DNA from: Patiria miniata
Taxonomy: Eukaryota; Echinodermata; Asteroidea; Valvatida; Asterinidae
DNA: 64,000 bases
Assembly (NCBI RefSeq): GCF_015706575.1
Contig: NW_024037076.1
Location: 11,194,777 to 11,258,776 of the forward strand
Direction: 5' to 3'
The translations under genes and the position numbers were made by a program. Under the pieces are notes generated by a model, which saw only the letters and a list, made by a program, of their open reading frames with translations, made no database searches and was not told the DNA's origin. Position 1 is the first letter of the stretch; each line of letters opens with the position of its first letter. Of the stretch, positions 44,775 through 56,700 are shown piece after piece.

Positions 44775-47700
44775 GTAAACCATTGCATTTTTCCTCTCCC
44801 CTCAAGTAATTAAATATGGTAATGATGTCCCCGGCCTTCCGTGGCGCAAACATGGGCGTCGCGAGGGGGAGGGGGGCACTCCCGATGCAGCGTAGTATGA
44901 ACGAGTCCTATTTATTACGTCACGATTTACTATGTTTTGTTTGCAGCACCCAACGACGACTTCTACACAAATTGTACGTTCGGGTCGAAACAGGACCTGA
45001 AAAACAGCTCTCAAATGTACCTTTTGTACTTATTTCATGACAGACACAATAGTCGTTTTTATTTCATCACACCTTAGGCAACATATACCCGAAAAAGGAC
45101 GGAAATTTCTTAGAGCATTCCACAACCTCTTTAAAATCGGACTCGCTTTTAACAAAAGATAATCAGCAGGTGGGTATGTCACTCGCGTTAAAATTGGCTG
45201 ATGGCATGTTGACGGATTTGGCCGTAAAACGTGTCATTGTAGTTACCTATACACACAAAAATCAAGAAAGAGCTTTCATATTTTAAGGGCCTAGCTGTCA
45301 TTGTGTTATTTCTAGACTGCAAACAGGCTAATATGTATTTCTGTAACTAGTAAATAAAACAGGAAGGTCTTTTAGCATGTGCGTTTGTTAGAACTCTTCA
45401 AATTAACATTTCAAAACAAATGTTCTCCTATCGAACTTCTCGTATCGAAGCAGTCTAACAAGGGGCCTTTAGAATCATCTTTGACCATGACTCAATTCAA
45501 TGTTAATTTTTAGCCACCACCTGAAGATGTATACGGCTGATGCGCAACATCTAGAACGTGGGCCATATTCAAGACTACTTACTTTTAAATAAGTTCAGAT
45601 CAACAGATTAACATTTATAAGATATGTCTGAGTAATTTGGATAGAGTACAAGATCCCAAAGATCATTTAATCATGGTAGTTTAAATAATTTTGATACAAC
45701 CGCATCCTCCTTAGCAACAACACTTTGGAGCCTGATTAACTTACTGACAACAAATCTACAACAGAAATGACCAAGCAGTTGTATTTCTGTACAGGTAACC
45801 TTTTTGGGATATTGAAATGGGGAGTTATTTCGGTTACCTGGCGGTAGACTTTGATACCAGCAGAAGTAAGTTCATGATATCACACAAGAAAATGTAAAAA
45901 ATATGACGTATGCTCGCAATAAAACTGCCAAATGAATGTTTAATTAAGAATTATTTGCTTTAACTGATTTCACATTAATAAAAGAACCCAAAGGGATACC
46001 TCTGGGAAATTACGATTACATTTCCCACCTCCAGGACCATGTGATTAAAATAATTAAGATGCTCGTTGCCTAGGAACCAGCATCATTATTAGCAACAACC
46101 TGATTAACCTCCTTGAAATGAATCTACAACAGAATCACTTTAAAGTGTTTAATGGGTTTTGAGAAAGGTTACACGTTAGGGTATCCGAACCTGGATATTT
46201 TTCCCTGGCAAGTATGTTTCTTTCAGACTTCGAATAGTTAAATATCACAATATCCTTATGAAAACATTCAAATAATCACGTACAGGATAAAAACAAAAGT
46301 GCCAAAATGTGCCGAAATTGTTACCACGCCCACCTGGGGTCAACATACAAACGTCACAATTGAGTCAGAGTTTGCATGTTGGAAGGGAGTTCCAAAGCAA
46401 AAATTCTTCGTTTTTGATTCCTAACCTGACCACTTTCCCAAAAAAATTTTATGCTTATCCAAAAAGAGTGACACCGTGTAATAAAGAAAGTCTTTATTAA
46501 AACTGCACCTATTAGGCCAAAAAAAAGGTTTTGGTTTCTGGTATGGAGCTTGCCCAAAAAAAGTGGTGCGGCGACGCGGCTTTTTTTTTTTTTTTTTACC
46601 TGACTTTTTGGCTTCAAATGCCGTGTGATGACTGCAAATGGTGCCCGACTAAACTTAGTACAAATAGGCCTATATGGGATTGGGAGTCCAGAGAGGCCAC
46701 ATTATTCTTATTAGCTAATTCTCGACCATAACTCCATCTAAAACATGTTAAAATTGTGCAGCAGCAGGATTCCAGTCGAACCAGTGAGTTTGGCGGTTTT
46801 GAGACATCATCTTTCATTGAGAAAAAAACTTTTTCATTTTGCCGACGCGCATGGCTACAGCGACGCGCGCGCATACCAGAAACCGGAGACTTTTTTTTGG
46901 CCTTAAAAAAACAATCGAATTGAGGTTACTATTTACGTACATCACCAAAAAAAACACTTGGCAAGGGATTCCAACCCATTGTTACAAGGGATCATGTTAC
47001 AAAGCAAACCCACGACAGGAAGTAGAAATCAGATCACTGAATACATCACCAGGAAAAAATGCACTGAACAGTTAAAAATAAAAACCTGCAGTGGTTAAAA
47101 AAAGAAGTCAGATTACCGTACGTGTTGTATACATCACCAAAGAAGAAAAAATAGCCAGGGTTTTCCTTGTGGCTGGTAACCCATTGTAATTAAAGAATGT
47201 TAAAATAAAACACTATGAGCAGTTCTAAAAAAAGAACAATTGAACTGATTGCTGAATACATCACCGTGAAAAAAAAGGCATTAGGTTCTCCTACGGGTGG
47301 TTAACCCATTTATTCATTGTACAAAGTGCACAAAATGGTCCTCTTAATCCATTGGTATACGCAAAAGCAAAACCACTGTAGGTATTAAGATGAACAAAAA
47401 TAATGATTACAAAATGAAGAATGTTTCCTTTTGGTTGTGAAGCCTTTGGTTTAGAAATATGATAAAGACGAGCAATACAGGAAGCGTTCTAACTAAGCAA
47501 AGATCGGAATAACAAAAGAGTCATATTAAACAGCACGAGTCTATCTAGCTCCACCCCGTATTAGTGAGAATTATTGTTGATACTCTATTTTAGCACTCAA
47601 ATTATCAGTTTTATTTGCAAAAAAGAACGTGCAGAATTACTAAAATGATTGATAACCATATCGTTCCCCACATGAATTGGTGGTCGATATGTAAAAGTAG

Positions 47701-50700
47701 GCCACCGGGCCAGTGGGCCGCCGGAGTCAGACTGGTTACACTGCTACATGTATATTCCGAAACCCCTATCTTCCAACCCCCCTATTTCCCGGCAATCCTA
47801 TTTTCCGACACCCCCATGTTCCGACTGCATATATTCTTATCCCTATCCCTAACCCTACTTCTTACCCTATACCTAACCCTCACCTTAACCATCATATGCA
47901 GGTTGTCGAAAAATAGGGGTGTCGGAACATAGGGATGTTGGAACATAGGTTTAGTAGTCGGAAGATAGGGGTGTCGGAAGATAGGGGTGTCGGAAGAAAG
48001 GGGTGTCGGAACATAGGTTGAGTTGTCGAAACATAGGGTCGTCGGATCATAAGGGTGTCGAAACAAAGAGCAGTCACCGTATAAAAACTAGCATTTGCTT
48101 TTACTACCTATTTTTAGGCATTTACTTGCATTTGTAAGAATAAAAATTAACCAAATGCTTTTACTGGAAAGCATTTGCTGAAAGGTAAAAGTATTTACTT
48201 TTTACTTTTTAGCTTTTGCTAAACTAGAAGTGTTTACTTCATTTCGTATGAATAAAAAGGGGTAAATACTTCAGATTTTAAGTATTTACTGGTCATTTTT
48301 GGGAGTCCGCTCATAAGTCCGACACCTCATAGATCCGACGCCTCATATGTCCGAATTTTTGGACTTATGAGGTGTCGGACTTATAAGGCGTCGGACTTTT
48401 GAGGCGTCGGACTTATGAGGCAAAACATTTATTTGTTCCGCCTCATAGGTCCGACGCCGCAAAAGTCCGACGCCTCATAGCTCCGACGCCTCGAAAGTCC
48501 GAAACAGCGTTTGTCCATAGTGGGACTTATGAGGCGTCTGACCTGAGACGCGTAATTTATGCCTCATAGGTCCGACGCCTCATAAGTGCGAAAATTCGGA
48601 CTTATGAGGCGTCGGACTATTGAGACGTTGGACTTATGATTCGGCCGTCATTTTTTTTAAGGCTGAGTTGGGGTAACCTTGAAAATAAAATCAAAAAAAT
48701 CTGCGCAAACCTACTACATTTATTAATATTAATCACCCCAAAATTAACACAACAATACAAAAAATATAAAATATAAATCTAACAATTATTATAATACATA
48801 TGATACGATAAACTGTATTTTGAATAATATTTAGGCTAAATTTAAATATTGTTTTATTGTTGATTTTATTACTGAAGGAAACGATAATTTTGCGATTAAT
48901 TCACGATATGAGAAGTGTTAGCATAAAGGTCAGTGCGGCATAGAAAGTTTAAGGATAAATTTTATTCAGCAACAACCTGGGGATTGAACAAAATAAAGGC
49001 TATTTTTCTCCGTTTATTAGGTCACCAATCTTTGCAAACTATTATTTGTTTTAATATATCAAAAAACAAAACTGTTTCTGTATTGAATGTTGGCATGATT
49101 TCACCCGCTTTAACACATGTCTGTGATTTTTATGCCATTTAAGGACACTGTTGACTTTTACAATTTTCATGAATGATGAAAGTATACTTTCTATATTCTG
49201 CAACTGGCAAAAAGTGTCATGATTTTGCTGGATTTGAGGACCAATTGTATACTATTTGCTTAAACTTCCTAGCATTTGCTAGTTTTTATTGCTAGTTTTT
49301 ATACATGTCTAGGGTTTTTATACATGTCTAGACCCAATGTCTAGGTTCCTATATTGCACCCATTCGAATTAGGTGTCACTCTGTATCAATGCCTGGCTAC
49401 TTGGAAATGTATAGTGCCTGGGGTATGTTTTCATACCTCCATGGTAACCAGAGACGCGGACATTTGTTTGAGCAGGCCCGAGACAAAAGCAGGGGATTTC
49501 CCAGCACAAGTACTAGTAGCGCCATTGTCCAGGTTCCCATTGTCTGGGGTTTGTTTTCATATGTCCATGGTAACCAGAGACGCGGACATTTGTTTGTGCA
49601 GGCCCGAGACAAAAGCAGGGGATTTCCCAGCACAAGTACTAGTAGCGCCAGTGTCCAGGTTCCCGTTGTCTGGGGTTTATTTCATATCTCCATGGTAACC
49701 AGAGACGCGGACATTTGTTTGTGCAGGCTCGAGACAAAAGCAGGGGATTTCCCGGCACACGCACTAGTAGCGCTTGTGTCTAAGTTCCCCTTATTTGGGG
49801 TTGTTTTCATATGTCCATGGTAACCAGAGACGCGGACATTTGTTTGAGCAGGCTCGAGACAAAAGCAGGGGATTTTCCGGGAATCCCACAAGCAGCGCTT
49901 GTGTCTAGGTTCCCGTTGTTCGGAGTTTGTTTTCACATCTCCATGGTAACCAGAGACGCGGACATGTTGTTGGCGCTGGCTGGGCATAAAGTTTTAGGGC
50001 TCGAAATTAGTGGTTGCCGTAGCCCGCTAGCCAAATGCTAGTCAAAACAGCGGCGGGCTAGTCAAACTATTCCTTAAGTACCTCGGCTGGCGAGTCCAAA
50101 AATTATTGGGATACGGCAAAGATGAAAGGACAGGAAGAAACAGTCCATGAAATTCAGAAAGCAAAGAGTATCAATTTGTGTACAATTTTATGAACTGTTT
50201 TAAAGGGTTAGATTATTAGATCTGTTCATAAAAAAGCACTGACAAAATTGCCTCAGAAAAGATGAGAAATCTGTTCGACATGGGTGAAAACGAATTTTAC
50301 TCAGCCTACAACCTATTTTCGTTCCTGGAAAAGGTCGCCTTGTTGGATCGGGGGCCGCCTGGTAGTCCGAAGGTCCGATGGTCCGAAGGTTCTTTAGTCC
50401 GAAGGCTCGATAGACCGAATGCTCGAAATGTCCATAAGAGGGGGTTCGTTAGTCCGAAAATGAACTAAGGTTCGTTAATCCGAACATTTGATGCAATAGG
50501 CCGAAAGGTTCAATAATCCGAACGTTCATTAGTCCGAAGGTACAATTATCCGAAGGTTCGGTAATCCGAATTTAGAATAAGGTTCATCAGTCCGAAAGTT
50601 CAGTAGTCCGAAGATCCATTATTCCGAATTGACAATAAGGTTCGATGGTCCGAAAAGACTATAAGGTCTGATAGTCTGAATCGACAAAGTGTCAGACTGA

Positions 50701-53700
50701 CAAACCGTACTGTCCTTTCAGACTATCGAACCTTATTCTCAATTTGGTCTATCGAACCCTACCGTATATTCGGACTATCGAACCTAATCATCTACTCGGA
50801 CTATCAAACCTTATTCTATTATAGGACTAATGGGCCCTACGGACTTTCGAACCTTCGGACTATCGAAACTTCGAACTATTGAACCTTCAGACTAACGAAC
50901 CTTCGGACTAATGACCCTTCCGACTAAAGAACCTTCGGACTATCGAACCTTCGGACTATCGGGCTGTAACCGTTGGATTACGTCTGTTTTCACTTCGCGT
51001 ACTTGCGCACGTACGTAAATGATAACAACGCAAAGATTTACCGATTGTAGATTTATTCAAGCTCGTTTGGATAACATTTTAATATAGTTCTTATCAATGG
51101 TCTTTATCAATGGTCTTTTTAGATTTGTTTGTAAATGAAAATAAATCTTTCAAGTGTATTAAAAAAATGTCTGTCCAAAAAAGACATTTGATTCTTCCGT
51201 TTAGGTTTTTACCAAATGACAGCCAAAAAAATATTTCATAAATGTTCATGCTTGAACGGGTGATCGAGTTCCACGAGTCCACACAGAAGTTTTTGGAAGT
51301 GAGAGGTCAATTTTTGGCACGATACATGTATTTCTCTTTCAAGTCATGCGATTTTTCAGTTTCCATACAATTCCCAGGGTGATAATAGAAAAACAATATG
51401 CCGGCTAGTGAAAGAGTCTGCCGGCTAGTTAAGAGTCTGTTTTAGTAGCCCGTCTGGCTAGTGAACAAAAAGTTTAAGGCCGAACCCTGGTTTATTAACC
51501 CTAAAAGGGCCGGGGGCGGAATCCCCCTCGGCTTTTTCCACGATAGGCTTCAAAAAAAAATCGCGACTCGAGCTGTTATGACCTTTTAGCCTCTAGCCTT
51601 GTGCATCTCCTGATACCAAAAACAATTTTAAAAAATGCCCACGCTACGCGCCGTGAAAACTGAATTTCCTATATACGTCGTGTACACGGAGCAGAATTCG
51701 TACATATGAATAATAAATTAGCAATAATTCCCAAACCCCTTAACCTATGGTCATGAAATTTCTAGGGTATGTTTATGAAGAGTTGTTCTATGCATGTACT
51801 TCGTTTTTAAAATGTTCGTCCCTTGGTGGCCAAGATCTTAGGAGGGGAATCCCCCCCCCACCCCCCGGCTGAGAGATGGTCAAAATAACCCGGCCCTTTT
51901 AGGGTTAAGACACTCAAGGAAATAAATAAATATACCGGCTAGTTAAAATGTCTGCGGGCTAGTTTAGAGTCTGTGCTCCTTAGCCCGGCTGGCTAATGAA
52001 AAAAAGTTCAGACCGAACCCCGACAATGGTTTGGGATTTCCAGGCACACGCACTAGTAGCGCCTTTGTCTAGGTTCCTGTTGACCGGGATTTGTTTCCAT
52101 ATCTCCATGGTAACCAGAGACGCGGACATTTTATATGAATATACCTTGCATGGCAGAGATAGTCACAAGTTTAAAACTTGGGTCATGAACAAAAATGGCA
52201 TTTACAAGACTGTGGAAATCTTATTAATATCCATAGGTAGGCTGTGGTTTTACAAAGGTCATGATCTCTCGTAAAATCATGAATTGAGTATGTAAATTTC
52301 GTTAAACTCTCAAAGGTCACCGAAGGTCAAATATGAAATGCCTCTATATCTGAAATTTTCCTTTATAGCATGAAGAACCAGCCTGCAAGGTTTCATGCTT
52401 TTATCATCACTTGCACAATCCTTTAGTATATTGGGGCTACGCCGCACCACTAGTGTGAAATTGTGGCACGTGAACAATTTATGTTATACTTCAAAAGCAT
52501 GTGTATAACACACTTTTTTCACTCCCATTTGCAGAAATCCAAAATGTTACCATCGCAGGAAATGCATCAACCCGAATAATTTCACCCAACTTCCCGTTCA
52601 CCTATCCAAACAATGCCGACAAGACGTGGATCGTCAGCACTGAAGAGGATCACAAGATTGCCATCACCTTCTTCCAGTTCAGGGTCGATACGAACTTTGA
52701 CGGCGACTTCCTCCAGATTGGCGACGGTACGAACGTCACTGCGAACCAGTTCTTCGAGGAGAATGGGTTTACGCTCCCGCCCAACCTGCTGTCCAATGGG
52801 AATGAGATGTGGATGCGATTCATTACCGACGACAGGTTGGCTGATTCTGGGTTTGTGCTGGCGGCTGCCAGTGTTCCCTCGACAGGTATGCAATAGGCCA
52901 TTTATTCGCAAAATTGTATTGTTAATGTTGATATTATTTTCTGTTGTAGGATACATTGGGACATCCGAAAATGCTGCTCTGAAGTTGCGCAGCCTGTCCT
53001 TTTTGCCTTTAAGCTCAAACAAAAAATGTTACTTGTGGAGCTTGTTTTTTTGTTTTTTTTAAACAGATCAAAGCATTTTTTGCCCTAGTCCGAAAATTTG
53101 GGACTCTCAATACATGCATACTGTGTTTGTTAGTCCCAAAACTAAAGGTATTGAAAATATGCAATACGAGAAAATAGACTGGCACCTGAAACAGCCAGTC
53201 CAGCACACCCTTCAGTACTGCATCAATCAATATGCCAAAAGTTACGAACCAACTGTGGCAAATTGGAAATAGTCTCTAGTTACTACACATTTCCCCATAG
53301 TCAGTCACCAGACTAATGACACTGAATAAGGAGGTCAGCTTTTCAAACAGTTGGACCATGGTTGCACATGTACCAGTCTAGTATTTAGCCTCATTTTGAA
53401 ATTACCTGCCTAATGACTTCCCTCTCACGTGTAAAATATTGAAGAAAATGTTTCCTTTAGCAATTGTATTGAGTCTTCAAACTTAGTTTTGTGGAATACT
53501 GCACTCTAAAAACTGTGTTTAGCAATGAAACACAATCTTGCTATCACTTTGTAAACATGTTTAAACGCTAAACATTACGTGTCCAATTCCTAAACACCAA
53601 TGTTCAATGGCTAAACACTTTCCATCCTTACGCTAAACATGTTTAGTATTTAAACATGTTTACAAACTGATAGCAAGAAAGTGTTTAGAAAAGTTTTTAC

Positions 53701-56700
53701 TTGCTAAACACACTTTTTACAGTGTGAGGACCTTGTCTTTGCCTCGTGAAAATTTTGGAGAAATTTGCTTTCTGTAAGGTGAGTAAAGTTGGCCTGACCT
53801 AGTTTTGCACGTTTCAGAGCACTCCAGGTACCAGTCTTATATTGGGCTAACTGCCCTCTCAAAAACGGTCCCAACGATGACCTGTTGCAACTTTTACCAT
53901 CCTGATAGGATGAGTAAACAAGAGAAAAATATGCTATTCCCAGTTAATCCGCCTTCTGGTGATAAAATGCTTCAAGGACACCCCCTAATCCTGTGACATT
54001 GCAGGGAGAGAAATGAGTTCCAAACTCATACTTATTGTGAAGATGCACACTTTCTTTGTAATCGAAAAACTGCGTGATATCACAAACTTTAATTTATTGA
54101 GTGGTAGATAAGCTTTCTGTCCTTAGAATAGAGCTCGCTATGGCCATTTTGTTTTCCATACCCCAAAATCCCTCAAATCGTGGGTAGCATATAGCAAATA
54201 TATTGTTTTATGATAACAGCGCCAGATGTGGCACAGAGATAGACCAAAATCATATCAAGAAACGTGGATCAGACATGCGTGCATAATGCATCGATGATAA
54301 TTTCATGTTAACAAGGAGTGACAAGGAACAAGCTGGTTAACAGTTAGAGGGGTGGTGGTGGGGGGTGGACTATCAACGATATGTATGCACATTGATGTCT
54401 ATTATGTGGAAATGGGTGGAAATATTTTATGGGAAGACCATTAAGGTAAAATACAGAGCACATTTAGGTACATTTGCTAAAAGAAATATATAGGCCTTTG
54501 CAGTGGAATAACTTTTTTTTCTGGGGGCGGAACATGAACCCCCACCCTTTCCCCCATGATCCTCCCCCCCCCCCCCCACCTTCCAAACAAGAACCCCACA
54601 CTTTGTTCCAAAATAGGACAAAGGCACAGGATTACCTCGAAGTAATATATCTTCAGAGAACACGAATGCGGATAAACTTGGGACCAACCATATTTTGTCT
54701 TGTTTACCCATCCTATTGGGATGGTAAAGAGTTGCAACAGGTCACGATGGGACCATTTTGGAGAGAGCATTGGCCCTACATATGATTTTAGCTGTTTTTC
54801 AAAAACAATGTGCCCAACACAACAGTTTTTGGAGCTGGAAGGCAAAAGTATCGGCTGTGCAACTTAAACCTGCGCAGCGTTTACAAGATTTTTTTATCCG
54901 AAGTCGCCAACTGCGTACCTTTGGGACGTAGGTACCTCCCCCACTACGCAAGACCCTATCCATGTCAAAAAAAAAACGTGCCAGACAGTGTCCAGGCATT
55001 TGCCAGACAGGGCACTTAAAAGATAATTGACTGGTGGCTGCGGTTTGCGGCTATGAAGGGAGATGGCTGTGTCAAGTTACAGGTGTTTGTATATGTTTCA
55101 ATGAGACTTGGCAGGAGGCCTGGTCCCAAGGTTGTTGACACCGCTCGGGTGAAACCCTGGCTGCAGAGTTCATTGAACCAGCTGATTTGGCATGGGTTAA
55201 ATGAGGATTAGATGGAAGGTGAACGTCATTGGCCCTCAATTTTTTTTCACAAACTTCGGTCACCTGAATACCCGGGGTACGCAGGTCACTCCGCGCAGGG
55301 TTAAGAGCACCAACAACAGCAAATAATAAGATTAATCATACAATTTTGAGATTAAATAGCCATATTCCAGTAGGATATAAACATCAACTCAACTGTCCTT
55401 TCAAAACTTGACGTTTTTGTGTTATTCCTGTATAATGCGTGCGCGAACGAATTTCGGGGTCCACTTTTGCGACCCCATAAATTCGAGCTGTTTGGATACT
55501 AGTTGTGACTTCATTCGTAAAGTGTTCGCCTTTTGCGGACGTTGAAGAAACCACTTTTATTGCATTGGTGATTGTATGGTCACCGCTGTTCCCGAGAATA
55601 TCACAACGTGTATATCGTACACTGAGAACGACACGAAAAACGTATTCGTACTCCGTCGCGACCGATGTAAACAAACAGGGTTTTTTCGTCTTTCTCGGGA
55701 ACGGTAAGGCATTAGGTTGGTTTCCTTTCAACCAGATGTTTGAAATAAGATAAGTAAACGATCCAAAACATTAATTTTTTTCGGGGATTTCAGGACCTAG
55801 TGCCCCTTTAAAAGAAAGCTTATGGATTGGGCTTTCATATCCTATCCTAGATATTGAAAGTGCTACATGCAGAACTTCACCAAAACAAATTGTCCCGACA
55901 TTTCGATTCCGTTTTTTTTTTTTTTTTTTTGGGGGGGGGGGTGTTTTTTTTAACTCACCCAGTAAATTCTAATAATACCCATTCCTATTGGTTGAGAGCC
56001 CGTCACAGCTCGGCCGGTTAGGGGATTTAATGTGTCTGATACAGAGTGTTTCATACCGACCAAGCACATATTTATTCCCATTCATAAATACCTTTTCGGT
56101 CAACCAAATCAAAACTTTTCGGTCAAAAAACCCAATTTTGTTCAACAAATTCACTTCAGGTTTTTGAAACACCCCTATAGCTATATAATGGAGTGTCCAG
56201 CTCGCGAGTAAGATGTAAACAATTCATTTTATGGAGATTGGCGCACGCGTCGCGCGTACTGCACCTGGGCGGGCGTTGGGTTGTGAATGCCTACGTGAGG
56301 ATTGTGAACGCTCAACCAATAAAACGGTGAGTCCTAATTTCATGTGAACTAAGAAAAGTGTTTAAGACCAGCTAGCCATGTCCTTATCATCCGTTTAAGA
56401 CCGGCCACGTGACGGGTTTTCAACTACAAAGAATGGGTTAACGGTCTCAGGTATTTTTACGTTCAACCAATAAAACAGTACTTGCAACGGATTTTATTGC
56501 AAGTACTGTTTTATTGGTTGAACGTTCATATCTCTACGTAGGCATGCGCAATACTACCAGTGAGTCAGTATTTTTTATAACACCTCACCCACAGATTCTG
56601 TGTCTTGATTGGCCGAGAGCGAGTCACATGGTACTTTCTATTTTTGCCTTCTTTCAGTGAACGGCCCAAAGTACTATATCTTTAGCAACCAAAGTTCTAT

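Larger units (their letters stand above)
49991..52019. mobile_element. 2-kb insertion splitting the 126-bp satellite
   Basis: Satellite sequence stops near 49990 and resumes at 52020. The interval carries GGCTAGT-type repeats at both margins (50020-50080, 51390-51490, 51930-52010), foldback array C and the piggyBac-like MITE, so it is a nest of insertions. Confidence 0.6.

Noticed and set aside
49354..50041. 114- and 144-codon frames with 42-residue repeats
   Set aside because: Produced by the 126-bp satellite; frames on both strands are equally open.
52582..53062. Alternative plus and minus frames of about 149 and 146 codons over the CUB exon
   Set aside because: Shadows of the CUB reading frame; they lack domain features and ignore the splice sites.
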